Source of the DNA: Capsicum annuum
Lineage: Eukaryota; Streptophyta; Magnoliopsida; Solanales; Solanaceae
Assembly (NCBI RefSeq): GCF_002878395.1
Contig: NC_061121.1
Coordinates: 41,859,202 to 41,923,201, forward strand
Reading direction: 5' to 3'
Length of the DNA stretch: 64,000 bases
This document shows, piece after piece, positions 24,481-37,185 of this stretch. The first letter of the stretch is position 1, and every line of letters begins with the position of its first letter. The notes below the pieces were generated by a model, which saw nothing but the letters and a program-made list of their open reading frames with translations, ran no database searches and was not told where the DNA came from. The position numbers and the translations under genes are program-made.

Positions 24481-26219
24481 AACGTAATAACAAAAGTAAA
24501 GAAAGGAATCCAAATATAATACAACATATACTACAAATTGGGTATATTTATACACAAAATAAAAAAAACTTACCTGAGTCAGGGAAGAGAAAGTGATGGA
24601 AGGTGTAATATGAAAGACAAGATGGAATAAATAAATTGAGTACAGTTGAATGAACGATTGAGTCAGGAGGGACCTAATTATAGAAGATTGAATTTGAATG
24701 AGTTAGGCAAAAAGGCGCGAATATTCACCTTCATTTATTAATTACATTTTTTATTACTGTGAAAAGTTATGACTTAATTAAATTAAGCAATATTATGATA
24801 AATCATAACTTTTCAGCTTATTATTATAATTAGTTCTTTCCAAGAACCATTTTATTGAGTTGTGACAAAATATTTTATATCTGTTTGATCAAATAACTCA
24901 TCTGTGACAACAGATATATCATCTGTTGTAATAAATTGACAACTTATTGCATCATATAATCTATCTGTTGTAACATATAATATATCTTTTTTTTAAAATT
25001 ATCTTCATATCATTAATCCAAATTTGCTAACTTTTTTCTTATATAAATAAAAAAAATAGATTTAAAAATAAATATGTTTTTTGTAAAAAGAAATGGCGCA
25101 TATTTAATATTAACATCAATCATTCAAATTAAATAACCATTTTTATTAACGTTATTTTTCACTATGTTTATCATTTATTTTCTTATTATTTTTTGTGAAA
25201 AGAAAGGACTTAATTAAATCAAGCTGGTGAGTTTTTTTATTATTGTGACAAGTAATGACTTTTCAGGTTATTATTATTAATTAGTTCTTAAATTTAAAAA
25301 ACCTTTTTCTCAATTTAAAAATCGAAGACACCTTTTTTCAATAACTGTTTCTCTAATAAAATAATAACCATTTTTATTGAGTTGTGGCAACAGATTATAC
25401 ATCTGTTGCATCCGATAACACATCTGTTGCAACAGATATACTATTTGTTGCAACAAATCGACCATCTATTTTAAGAGCTTTTTTGATTTCTTCTAACAAC
25501 TAATTAATTAGTTGCAACAGATGGAAAATTTGATCATCAGCAAATATTGTTGAATGTGTTTAGATAAAAAGTCAGGACTGTTCACCTTTTTCTTATCAAT
25601 CATCATATTTGCTTTAATTAATGCAGTGTTGTAACTTTCTTTTATTATATAATATATAAATAATTTTAAAAAATAGATTTAAAAATAAAAATGATGAAAA
25701 GTCACGATCAATTAAAAAAATTAAATAACCATTCTTTTACGATTATAAATTGTTTTTATCATTCATTTCCTTATTATTTACTTATGAACCATTTTTCATA
25801 TTAAATAATCGGAAAGTCATGACTTTTCAATCTCTCAATAAAACCAATAACTTTTTTTTATTAATAACCGCCTGTTGCAACATATGATCCATTTGTCGCA
25901 TCAGATTAACCTTTGTTGCCATAAATGCTCAATCCCTACCTCCAACTGTTGTCATATTGAGAATAAAGAATAAACATAATGATAATTAAATATTAAATAA
26001 GAATTAAAATTTCAAGGTCGATCAAACATATATTTTTGAATCCATTATATACAAATATATACAATAAAAAACATACCCTTCAGTAGATCCGATATTAAAA
26101 AAAATACATTCGCTAAAAGAAAAAACATAACCTAATTATTATTAATACTATTATTATTATTATCATTATTATTATTAGTTTTAGTATTAGTATTAGTATT
26201 AGTATTAGTATTATTGTCA
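24481..26219. other. AT-rich DNA with scattered palindromic 21-bp units
   Basis: No coding signal. Units of the ATCTGTTGCAACAGAT family occur at about 24890-24990, 25380-25530 (exact palindrome at 25422-25437) and 25870-25920, separated by AT-rich stretches that repeat each other loosely (AAGTTATGACTTAATTAAAT near 24764 and the AAAGGACTTAATTAAAT block near 25203). Confidence 0.6.
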
Positions 26220-26370
26220 TCCAGCAGCAACAGGGCCCTCCTCAGCCTTGTGCTGAAATTGCCTAAGTGTTCCGGAGTTCATGAATCTGACTTTTAAGTT
26301 CCTGCAAGGAATCGAGATGAATCACCTTGTACAAATCTGGATTAGCCATATCAAGAAGTGGAGTAGAATG
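26220..26370 (-). pseudogene. Exon-like relic beginning MANP, copy 2
   Basis: The minus strand from about 26353 reads MANPDLYKVIHLDSLQELKS, then QIHELRNT and a stop. This is the better copy of the unit at 24300-24480, with 35 open codons before the stop and a helical, Leu-rich composition. No family is recognised. It is followed on the minus strand by the GGGCCCTG block shared with the other copy. Confidence 0.4.
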
Positions 26371-26559
26371 AACGAGTAAGGAGGGACTATTGATAAAGGA
26401 TTGAATTGGAATGAGTTATTCAAAAAGCCACGACTGTTCATCTCTTTTTAATTAAAACTGCTGACTCTTCAGCTTATGTAAATTAAAAAAATAGATCTAA
26501 ATACAACATATTATCTTTATTGTATTTTAGAATGAAAGGAAAATTGCTTTAAAATAAAT

Positions 26560-26775
26560 CAAATAGATGGGTAATCTGTTGCAAAATATATTCCCTCTGT
26601 TTGATAACTTACAACATATTGATAATCTGTTGCAATAGATGGATATATCTATTAGATTTTTCCAACAGATATGTCTTATGTTTCAAGAGATTGATCATCT
26701 GTTGTAACAGTGGTCTGTAATTATTTCACAATTTAAATAGATATGACATCTGTTGCAACTTGTTAGTCATCTATT
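26560..26775. repeat. Palindromic 21-bp array left of the inverted repeat
   Basis: Degenerate ATCTGTTGCAACAGAT units spaced by about 21 or multiples of it. This array abuts the outer end of the left arm at about 26815. A second array lies just outside the right arm (48030-48190). Confidence 0.7.
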
Positions 26776-26814
26776 TATTCAATTTAAGCCATAGATAGGT
26801 AAGAAAGAATAATG

Positions 26815-28550
26815 TGTATGCAGATGGATGGATCCAATTCATGTGTGGGAGTTAAGTATTACTAATAAGGTCATCAGGACAACACACACAAAGTATAATA
26901 TTTTGGTGAATGCAGTTTTTAATCGATTAGGCACTGATAATTTAAATAAGATCCTGCATTGTATAGTTAAGTTTTATGGGTTCGAATTGATAAGGCTGAG
27001 AGCCTCATGATGATGGTGTCGATACCCTGTTATGGGTTTAAATTGATAAGGCCGAGGGCCCCATGATGATGGTATCGATACCCTGTTACAATTACTGATG
27101 GTTGTTGCTCATGTTTATGCGTGTCAAGTTTTGAGAAGGGATAAATATTTGGTGTCATTGCAGAGATCCAATAGCGATTGGACTTAACTTTAAGTATGCA
27201 TTGGATTCTGAGAAGGCCTTCAAAGCCTCGCACTGCATCACACAAGAACAAAAAATCAATAGAAATTCTCCTGGCCCAAATTTATATGGAAAGATTGTTA
27301 CAGAAGATAATTATACGCCAGAAAAAGCCGAAGAAGAATGTCTGCGAGAGAAAGAGGAGTTGATGATATACTATATCATTTGAAAGTTAATTGAAGAGGA
27401 GGCATAGGGTAGCAAGGAACTTCTAGTGAATCTGGCCGATGAAGTTGACTTAAAACAAGAGAAAACTGAATCAAGTGCCAATATGAAAGCATATCTGGTA
27501 ATGTAAATCCGTCTATTTTTTCTCTAAAATAAAAATAATACAGATGGACACTTTTGTAGGGAGATGCGACTAGGAAGAATGGTCGGGATGATCACCTTCA
27601 ATAAAAATAGTAGAACACCAAGAAAGCAGCCTCGCGAGCATCAAGGGTTAAAATGATGTACAATAAGTCAAAATAACTTGCGCCAATAACAACTACAGTT
27701 AAATTAAGGAATCTAAGAAAAGGCTTCAATTCTAAATTTTAAATTGCATCCGATGCCTTCTTATTTGTGATTTCGATTAGGTCCATTGCTATTGATTTGA
27801 CCTGATCAGAACCACAAACAAGATTGAAAGACAGATTGAGTATTATTAATCCCTTAGCAATATATATATCATTGATTATGTTTTCTAGCATTGACACACT
27901 TTCAACATATCTTGGAGAAGATCAGAGTCTTGCTATAATATGTGAATCCCAATAATTTTCAAGCTTGCCTCCAACTTTCTGATTCTGTATTTAATCTAGT
28001 CAGTGTAGAGTTTTTATTTTTTTTATGAGCTTGTTAATGAGGAAAAATTTCTTTGAAGTTGTGGCATTGTAAAAGGCCTTGAGAAATCTTCCAAAAAACT
28101 TTCTTCAGTAGGCTTAAATGATACATATAGGGTTTACTATTTTTGTTTTAGGTCAAAATGTGTTGATGCACACTCAAGCAGTGGTCCCAACAGTTGAACA
28201 TCTCACTTTTATCGAGTGTTGTTCAATGTAGCTTGCTCAACAAACCTTCAAAGGTTTTGATAAGTCAATTTTATTGGAATTACGTAACGTTTGATCTAAA
28301 CTGATTCTACCAAGCCTATCAAATGCAACATAACTCCAGGCTTATTACCCTATCAAAAGCTTTGCCCAAGTTAGTGCACAAATCAATTGAGCTCAATCTC
28401 TCAGCTTTTCTACTGATCAATCTTCTCGTATATAGAGGACAAGATATCCGCTATGCAAAATCTACACCAATCCGCTATGCAAAATCTACACCATCGCTAG
28501 AAATTCTTGCTATAACGAAAGTCTTGAGAAAGAATGACTAGTAGTCCTGG
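26815..28550 (+). repeat. Left arm of a large inverted repeat
   Basis: Reverse-complement matches to the right arm pair as follows: 27101-27114 with about 30001-30014, 27581-27596 with about 29516-29531, 28151-28250 with 28850-28949. All centre within a few bases of 28556, so the arms have almost no net length difference. Inside the arm is a 56-bp direct duplication (GATAAGG blocks at 26989 and 27045) and a 24-25-bp duplication at 28446-28492. Arm identity looks around 80 percent by eye. Confidence 0.9.
26828..27480 (+). pseudogene. Unidentified coding-like relic in the left arm
   Basis: Frames with protein-like composition: LVNAVFNRLGTDNLNKILH (about 26903-26960), then GLNFKYALDSEKAFKASH, GPNLYGKIVTEDNYTPEKAE, EEECLREKEELM and LADEVDLKQEKTE between about 27178 and 27470, with stops between blocks. 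The right arm encodes a recognisable relative in the opposite direction (LVDDTDLEHEKSE, about 29640-29700), so amino-acid similarity has survived nucleotide divergence, a hint of past coding. I cannot name the family. Confidence 0.35.
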
Positions 28551-28555
28551 AAACT

Positions 28556-30038
28556 AGTCATAACAACTAGTCATGACTACTATTCATGCCTTCTCAAGAC
28601 TTTTGTTGTGGAAAAAATTTCTGGTGACACTGTAGACTTTTGTATAGCGGGTATCTTATCCTCTATATGGGAGAAGAGTGATCAGTAGAAGAGCTGAGAG
28701 ATTAAGCTCGTTTGATTTGTCCACTAACTCAAGAAAAGGCTTTAATAAGGTAATGAGCCTGGAGTTATGTAATATTTGATAGGCTTGGTAGAATTAGTTT
28801 AGATAAAATGTTACGTAATTCCAGGATAATTGACCTATCAAAATATTTAAAGGTTTGTTGAGCAAGCTGCATTGAACAACACTCGATAAAAATGAGTTGT
28901 TCAACTATTGGGATCACTGCTTGAGTGTGCATCAATGCATTTTGACCTAAAACAAACATAGCAAACCCTACATGCATCATTTAAGCCTACTGAAGAAAGT
29001 GTTCTGGAAGACTTCTGAAGTCTTTTTACAATACCACAACTTTAAAAAAAGTGTTCCTCGTTCATAAGCTCATAAAAGATCAAGAACTCTACACTAACCT
29101 CAACAAAGACAATGACAAGATTGAATGTAGAATTAACAAGTTAGAGGCAAGCTTGAAAATTATCGAGATTCACATACTACAACAAGCCTCTGATCTTCTC
29201 CAAGATATGTTGAAAGCATTCTAAGGCTAGAAAACACAATCAATTATATACATATTGCTAAGGGATTAATGATACTCAATCTGTCTTTCAATCTTATTTG
29301 TGGTTCCGATCAGGTCAAATCAAAAGCAGTGGACCTAATCGAAACTACAAACAAGAAGTCATGGGATGAAATTTAAAATTCAAAAATGGATGCCTTTACT
29401 TTGATTCCTTATTTTAACTGAAGCTGTTATTAGCAAGTTTTCTTGACTTACAGTACATCATTTCAACCTTCGACGCTTGTGAGTCTACTTTTTAGTGTTA
29501 TGCTATTTCTATGTAGGTGATCATCCCAACCATGAAACTTGGTCGCTACTCCTTAACAAAGAGACCACCTGCACTACTTTTTTCCAGAGAAACAACAGAC
29601 GGATTTTTCATTACTGGATGCACTTTCATATTTGTACTTAATTCAGATTTCTCATGTTCTAAGTCAGTATCATCGACCAGATTCGCTAGAAATTCCTTTA
29701 TACCCTATGTTTCCTCTCCAATTAGCTCTCAGTTGATATAATCTTTCATTAACCCCCCATTTACCCTCGCAGCCATTCTCCTACCACCTCTTTTGGTGTT
29801 TAATAATCACCCCGAGCAACCCAACCATTTAAATTTAGGAAAAGGCAATAACCATACTAATTTTTGCTCTTGGTTGAAGCAATGGGAGACTTCGAAGGAC
29901 CTCTCAGGGTCTAATTCACTCTAAAAGTTAGTCCAATTACTATTGAATCTCTTTGCAATGACACCAAAACTAGACCCCTTTACAATGCTTGACAAATAAA
30001 CATGAGCAACAACCGACATTAAATCTTAATAGGGTATT
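28556..30038 (-). repeat. Right arm of the inverted repeat, inner part
   Basis: Inverse copy of 27070-28550. The junction near 28530-28590 contains ACTAGTCATGACTACT-type sequence with virtually no unpaired spacer. The arm is cut at 30038 by element E and resumes at 47736 once the target duplication is removed. Confidence 0.9.
28765..28980 (-). pseudogene. Unidentified open frame in the right arm
   Basis: A 71-codon frame, with TFKYFDRSIILELRN and LSKLILPSLSN blocks, whose counterpart in the left arm (28141-28330, plus strand) is interrupted by stops. No family is recognised. It is listed because the similarity between the arms covers it. Confidence 0.25.
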
Positions 30039-32918
30039 TGTAACGCCCCGAATTTGGTACCTAGAATGCTACATAGTGCCCATGAATCCGAAGGACCACA
30101 AGCTAACCCATGACTGATATCTATAAATTGAGCACTGAATAATAGTAATAATATCATAAATGTGGAAACATGAACTGAAAGGACATAAGGTTCAATAATA
30201 GTACATAACTAAAAAAAATATGGTATAACAATACCAAAACAACTGAGATAATTGTCTGAACACACTGTAGCCTGAAAGCCTCTAAACTGTTTAAATAAAG
30301 AGTTGATAGGATATGTTTCCAACTAACTCAAACTACTAAAATAAACTGAAAACTGAAATAGTAATGTGATCATCATATCCTCGAAGGATAAGGACTCACT
30401 GCTAACTCTGATCGCTGAACTGTGATGCTACTGGTTCTCTGGAGCTCGTGCTTCTAAACATATGGTATAAGACACCATAGTGCAAATAGGACAATACTTT
30501 GAATGTACTGGCATACAAGTGAGGTAGGCTGAATGTAATAGGTTCATATGCATGAACAATACTAACTAACTGACTAACATGAATGTGAGAATACATGCAT
30601 GCATATATAACTATAACTAAGATCATGATAATACTGGATACTAAGTTCTGACTGCTGAGCTTATTGAAATTGACATTTTAGTCACTGATGCATGAGAAAC
30701 TGATACTGCATTACTGAATACTGAGGGACTGATACTATGTTACTGATAAATGGATAACTGTGTGTGATAGTTCTAATTATAAAGAACTGGTCTGGTTGAC
30801 TGTATCTGACAGTCCAGAAGCTGAATGCTAATAACATAAGTTCTGATAACTGATAACATGAGTTACTGTATCTGACAGTCCTGAACCTGATAAAACTAGC
30901 TGAGTTCTGTACTGTATCTGAGTAACTAAATTTGAGATCAGTCCTATCTAGTGGGTGATCTCTATATCTAATAATACTAATATTTATTGACCATAGTTTA
31001 GATTAGTCATGTCTGGTGGATGATCCTAGGGTCTATTTATAATGAAAAGGATTGACTGTATCTAGCATTCTTAAATCTATACTACTGAGCTGAATTAACT
31101 ATATCTGGCAGTCCTGATTCTGTAACTAAAACTGTGGGATATATTCATCTAAATGACATGCCCTATACTAAGCTAACTAGGGTCCAAACTGTAACCCCAT
31201 CTTAAAGGGTATCAGTACCATGCCACTGGTAAAGACAACTACTGTGGAGTTAGTCCTAATCTAGTGGGTGACCCTTGGGATCAGTACTATATATTTAAAT
31301 ATGCTAACGGGTGATCCTTGAGTATATCAGTCCAATCTAATGGGTGACATCTCGTACCTACGCTGGCTACGTAGTTATGGAACTTAGGGATTACTTCTAG
31401 GGATCTTAGTCCTATCTAGTGGGTGAGTCCCCATCCCTAGGTTTGCTCGGTACTGAATCCTACTTCCATCTAAAAGACACTGAACCGATTAACTGAACTG
31501 AGCTTATTAACTAAAGTGAACTGATACTAGTGGTATTTTGTAGTAGAGCTAAACTAAATTTACTGAGTTCCGTTGACTGACGGAATATACTGAGTTCTAA
31601 GGACTGACAGAGAATACTGAAGTTACGGAGATTGAGTGGGAATACTGAGGTTACTGAGATTACTGAGCTACTAAAATTACTAAGATTTCTGAGATTTCCT
31701 GAGTCACATGACTGACTGAGTTTTATGGATCATAGCTTGACTGTGGAGATCATGAAAACATGACATGGCTTTAGGCACACAACTAAATGTTTGGGTAGAA
31801 GTACCCCCAAGACTCGATGAGAAGAAACTGACATAGCATGGATTACTTGAACACATGACCAACAACACAATTCATAATTCACATATTAAAGCACTTTATC
31901 AAATATGTTATATGGATAAGTTTGTACATTTCATGATATCATACTAGTTGGGTATTGTTCCTTCATCTAGGCATTTAATCATACACATGGTAGGTATAGC
32001 ACATGTAGACAACATTATACAGCAATTAATCATCATAATTCATCTCTAATTTCATCATCCTAGGGTTTATTTATAGGTTCACGTGAATATACATCTATAC
32101 AAATCAATTCCATATAAAATTGATCACCCAACATGTATTTAAATTCAATTGATCATTCTCAACATACAAAACAAATCCAACATGAAATTCATAAAGAAAT
32201 CCATAAACTTAAACTTAGAAAAGAGATTCTTGAGCTTCATGGATGAAAGGAGTTCATGAATAAATACTATGCATACCTTAGTTTGTGATTTTGTGAAGAT
32301 TGATGGTGAAACCTACTTGAATTTGATCCCCAATAGAAACCCTAGCTTGTTCTTGAGAGAAACTTGAGAGAAACTAGTATATTTTGGGTGAAGAATGACT
32401 AAATCACGTGTTATTGGGTTTAAATAGGGGTAGGAAATTAACCCTTTTAATCCTTGAACTCGACTTGTAATTTCAGTAAAATTTTCTCGAACTGGGCCCC
32501 TGGCCCAACGCGGTGCTATCGCGCCATGTCACTAGAATTTAACAATTGGAAAACTGAGGGATGGTACGACCGGAGCCATCCCATTTTCCCTTCCTTCCTG
32601 ATTTGGAACCTTGGTGCGACGCAGGGAAAATCGCATTGAGACACTGGGAAAGGACAATTGCCATATTAGCTTGAGGCGCGGTGCGTCACTGACCAATATG
32701 CTGTCGTTTTACAATGAGAACTTGATATAGGCATAACTTCTTACCCGGTTATCGGATTAAAGAGAATCTTATATCGATGGAATGCTTATTGAATTTTCCT
32801 TATGAAAAAAAAAAGTGAAAATCTTGAAAATTCCTCATGGAATAATCATCATTCAATTTAGAAGCTAGTACTAGGCATTCTTGGGATGAAATTAGCTAGG
32901 CAACTTTGGGGTATTATA
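30039..32918 (-). repeat. 3' LTR of element E
   Basis: On the minus strand it begins TATAATACCCC (one change from TGTAATACCCC) and ends GGGGCGTTACA. It holds the splice-donor-like AGGTATG (minus, 32272-32278), a TATTTAAA box near 32427-32434 (minus) and several copies of a TCACCCACTAGATAGGACT-like motif between about 30945 and 31430. Confidence 0.9.
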
Positions 32919-33835
32919 ATATCTCCCACTTGGAAACATTCATCCTTGAATTAGATTGAGAGTGAGGGGAATAACATACACTGATGTATATACTGAACAG
33001 GAATAACTAGAACATGATCTCATGACTGACATGACTGATGGTTGAATATAACATAATGAACATGCATATCTGATGCATCACTAATAAGCTGAATTCATGC
33101 ATATCTGATGCATCACTAATAATTGACTTATGAGTACATGACTAAATATTCTGATGAACTAAATTTCACGCAGTGAGAATACATGTCTAATGCATTATTA
33201 CATACCTAAACTGATATATGAATGCATGGCTGAATATGCAAGGGTACTTAGTACCAAGTTTGTGATGAATACTGAGCATGAAACTGAGTAAGACTAAGAA
33301 GAACTGTTATCTTAATCGGAAATGCTAATGAATTCGAGATTGTCTAACTAAACATGCATGAGCGGAAATACAAGAACCTAACTGAGTCTGGTCTAATACG
33401 TAAGATACGAAATGAACATCATGAGTGAAATTAAGACTCTGAATACTTGGCCTAAAGCTGAGGTTGGGACTTTGAGGGTTAACTTATGAATACCCTCTAC
33501 TCTAAACTGGATTCTTTATTCAAAGTGAAACTTTATTTAAGGCATGAGAATATTGAGGAAATAATGGGGAATCTCCCCCTTGGGACACTATGTCCCTGTC
33601 CCTCTAAGAATGCTCACCCTACTGAGATACTGGGGTGTTGGATAGGGCATCCACGGACTGATTCATGATTGAATAACTCATGCTGAAAATCTTAAGCTAA
33701 AATAAGACAAGAGGCTTAGCAATGCATATAATGAGTATGAAGAACCTATAACGTAGCCGAATCTATGCCGGGGGAATTTTCTTGATCATGGAGAGTCTGA
33801 AGAGCATAAAACCTGTTCTAACACTGACTACTAGT
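32919..33835 (-). mobile_element. 3' non-coding internal tract and polypurine tract of element E
   Basis: No coding signal. The polypurine tract (minus) is AAGTGGGAGATAT at 32919-32931. A second such motif, GGGACATAGTGTCCCAAGGG on the minus strand, lies at about 33577-33596, some 650 bases upstream of the real one. Its core GGGACA-TAG-TGTCCC is an inverted repeat. The same arrangement is seen inside element A near 12285-12315. Confidence 0.7.
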
Positions 33836-34764
33836 GGTACTGGAAGTGACGCCCTACTGGCACAAATATTTTGCTTTCTGATCCCTTACTCTACATTCCT
33901 GTAGCCTATGGTTTGGCTTACCACATCCATAACATACCTCACTGCCTTCTCTACATACACCTAGGTGATTCTTACCACACTTTTTGTAAAGCGGATAGGT
34001 AAGACTCCTGTTCTTACTATCCTGGACCTCGAATCCTGGAGACCCATCATGACTGTCATTCTCGAGCTTGGGTACTGGTGCACTAGCTGAAGATAGAGCT
34101 GGGACTAAAAATTTATGACTGTACTGAGAACGGATACAACCCCCTGACTTAGGTTGAGCAAAGCTGAAATTACCTGTCCTCGCCCTCTTATTCTGCTTTT
34201 AATTTATCTTAAACTTTTGCTCTTCTATCTATTGAGCATGGGTCATAAGTATAGATAAAGTCATGTTACTATTCAGCATGGCAGATCTACACTCATTAAC
34301 CATGCTATCATTTACCCCTGACACAAACTTACTCATCTTGGCCCAACTGTCTGCAACAACATGAGGGGCATATCTGGCTAATTGAGTAAACTTAAGAGAA
34401 TACTATTTCACTGTCATGGTGCCTTGCCTGAGGTTGATGAATTCTAACACCTTATATTCTTTCAGCTCTAGGGGAAAGAGCCTCTCTAAGAAAGCAGTGA
34501 CAAATTCATCCCATTCTATTGGCTCTACATCATCTGCTCTTTCTGACTTCCACTACATTAACCAAATATAAGCCACATCCTGCAACTGATATGCAGCTAG
34601 CTCATCACTCTCAATAGTAGTCACCCCCATGATGTCAGTCACCTTCTGAACCTGATCTAGGAATTCCTGAGGGTCCTCATCTGACTTATACCCTAGAAAG
34701 AAAGGAGGGTTCATTCAGGTGAAGTCCCGAATCCTGGCTACAGCTGAATTAGCCACTGGATTGG
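33836..34764 (-). pseudogene. gag relic of element E, C-terminal part
   Basis: The minus strand from 34764 reads VANSAVARIRDFT, DEDPQEFLDQVQKV, VTAFLERLFPLELKE, EFINLRQGTMTV, MSKFVSGVNDS and then a complete CCHC zinc knuckle CYGCGKPNHRLQEC at 33893-33934. Gag coats the element RNA; the knuckle binds nucleic acid. At least five in-frame stops (after FT, LM, TVK, HAQ, KIN) make it non-functional although the knuckle cysteines are intact. The N-terminal part is at 44401-44556 because element D split the gene. After the knuckle region the coding signal stops; no protease or pol follows. Confidence 0.85.
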
Positions 34765-37012
34765 TGTAATGCCCTAAAATATCATTCTGAGACACCACAA
34801 GGTGCCCAAGGCTACACGTAGCCTCAAGCAAACCCTTTAAACCAAAATACTACCCTTGGGTTCCAACACAACAACATACACACTATGCTAAGGATATATA
34901 TATAAGTACATATCATATCACATCGCACATGGCATAGAATATTGTTAGACTGTACATATATGTAATGTTTATACACAAACCAACCCAACAATACACTAGT
35001 CTGACATAGCCTCCATACAGAAAAAGCAATGAGCCATTGGGACGAACCCCCAACTGACTCAACAGACCAAAGGGATCACAAAACAACAACACCAAAACTA
35101 GCAACTAGGTCCTCGAACCATGAGGACTCACTACTGAAGGAACGTAGATGCGGCACTCGGATATCACTGTCGCGGCTGTGGTTGAGTACCTGAACCTACA
35201 TCATAGTGAGAATGTAGCCCATATAGAAATATATGGGTCAGCACAAGATATGTACTGAGTATGTGGGGGAGCATGCAAAATATAAATAATATCATAAATT
35301 TCATAAAACGTACATACGGACCATAATGACCCACCTGGATTGGGCGACATTGAATCGTGCAACTCATAACATCTTAGATAGGAAATACCAACAACCGACA
35401 ACCCCACATGAGCTACATGGAATACCAATGTTTGAAACCACCGTTGGCGGGAGCGTCATACTCTTTGCCAGGGAGTACGACCTTAAAACCGCAATAATCA
35501 TAATCGGGCTCTCTGACCAATAATATCATCATCAAACAACCCTACGGTGGCACATAGGTTTGGGGAAATACCAAATTTCCCTCTTGGTGCTAAGTACTAC
35601 TCCCCGATAAGCTCAAAACATATTAAGAAATCCACCATAACATCACAAGGGTCTATCATAAAGACCAAATCAAATCTCTTTCTCATTTATCAAATCATAT
35701 CAATTTGTGGATTCCTAACTCAACACATTTTAGCTCTAAACATTTTAATCTTACTCAACATCAACAAGGAATCAATGTATTGAATCATAACCAACTAGAT
35801 ATTTGGACAAGGATATGAATACTCAATACATAATATTTTCAACAATTTAACTCATCAAAATCATCTGAAAAATACCAAGACTCATTGCAACTTCAATATC
35901 AACATTTCTCAATTTGCCATCCAACTCTCATTTAAAGGTACTTGAGACATCAACCCATAGTAGGGATATAGAATTTCCAATATCAATTATAAATTCATAA
36001 TAAGGAAACAGTGGAATGATAGTATAAATCAAGGCTTAACAAATTAAATCATCATACTCTCAAAATCAAATACTTTTTGGACATAATTCCATCTCAACAT
36101 CATACACATATCGGATGATATAATCCCATAGCTCATGGACAGTATATAAGATATAAAATCATATTTTCAATTCATGGTAAAACATGTAAAATCTCATGTC
36201 AATGTAATTCAACAAAAATACCAGGCACACGATCGAAAGGATAATCTTGTTCAAAGCCCCACATACCTAAAAATGGAAGATGAATATGAACTTCCAACTA
36301 CGGAACTTTATTCACAAAAATAAAGGGTGCTTCTCGAAGCCCTTAACATGATCAACTTGAATCCCAAATCAATTTGAAATTTCTACGGTTCAATTAAGAG
36401 ACTTAGAAAGATGAAATTTGGAGTAGTAGGGTTGGGGTTTGAGCCTTAGTAAATTTTGGAGAAAAAAGAGCTATTGAATGCTCTTAATGGACTTAAATCC
36501 ATGGTTTAACCAGATGGATTGGATTGGGAATGACCAAAATACCCTTAAAAATCAAATAATGTCAAATCTGTCCTTTGATGGATTGTTTTGATAGGCTGAA
36601 GTAGATCGACCATAACCTTTTGCTCCAATGGCCAAATTGGATGAAACCAATTTCATTGGAAAGAGGACTTTCATAGATTTCTATTGATATATAGTAGCTT
36701 ACCCAGATCATTATGTACAAGGAGTTATGATTGTTTGAAGTTGACACTAATATTCGCCTAGCCTCAGTATTTTTTTCCTGCACATTTACTGTTCACCACT
36801 ATTCACGGTTAGATCGGAGTGATCATAACTCATCGCTCGAGTGTCCATTTTAGATGATCCACATATTGTTGGAAAGTTTATTCGATGCTCTACTTGATGA
36901 CGGGTTGCATATCCAGAAATTCCACACAGAAAAATTATTAATCACGATAAGAAATAGAATTCAACATATTTTCATCTGAGATCTTAACGGAAAATTTTTC
37001 CGGGGCATCACA
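34765..37012 (-). repeat. 3' LTR of element D
   Basis: On the minus strand it begins TGTGATGCCCC and ends GGGCATTACA. It lacks about 110 bases present in the other LTR (around 42648-42770) and carries AGGTATG (minus) at 36262-36268. Confidence 0.9.
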
Positions 37013-37030
37013 TCATCTCCCTCGTGGAAA
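37013..37030 (-). promoter_or_regulatory. Polypurine tract of element D
   Basis: Minus-strand CACGAGGGAGATGA abuts the LTR start, preceded by the GGATGAAT context shared with A, B and E. Confidence 0.75.
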
Positions 37031-37185
37031 AATTCATCCTTGAATGTTGATAGGTAGGTCAAGAATACTATGAAAAGGAGTATATAGAGAAAACTCATCT
37101 TGCCCAAGCATATACTCCATTCTGGATTTTTTTGGCTATCGTAGAAAACACACAAGCCAAGTTAAATATAGCAATAAGGATTAAA

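Noticed and set aside
23600..26800. CRISPR-like array, because of regularly spaced short repeats
   Set aside because: The sequence is plant nuclear DNA; the repeats are contiguous 21-bp units without unique spacers.
35326..35523. Open frame in the element D LTR
   Set aside because: Falls wholly inside LTR sequence and is not kept in the other LTR, where an extra stretch of about 110 bases interrupts it.
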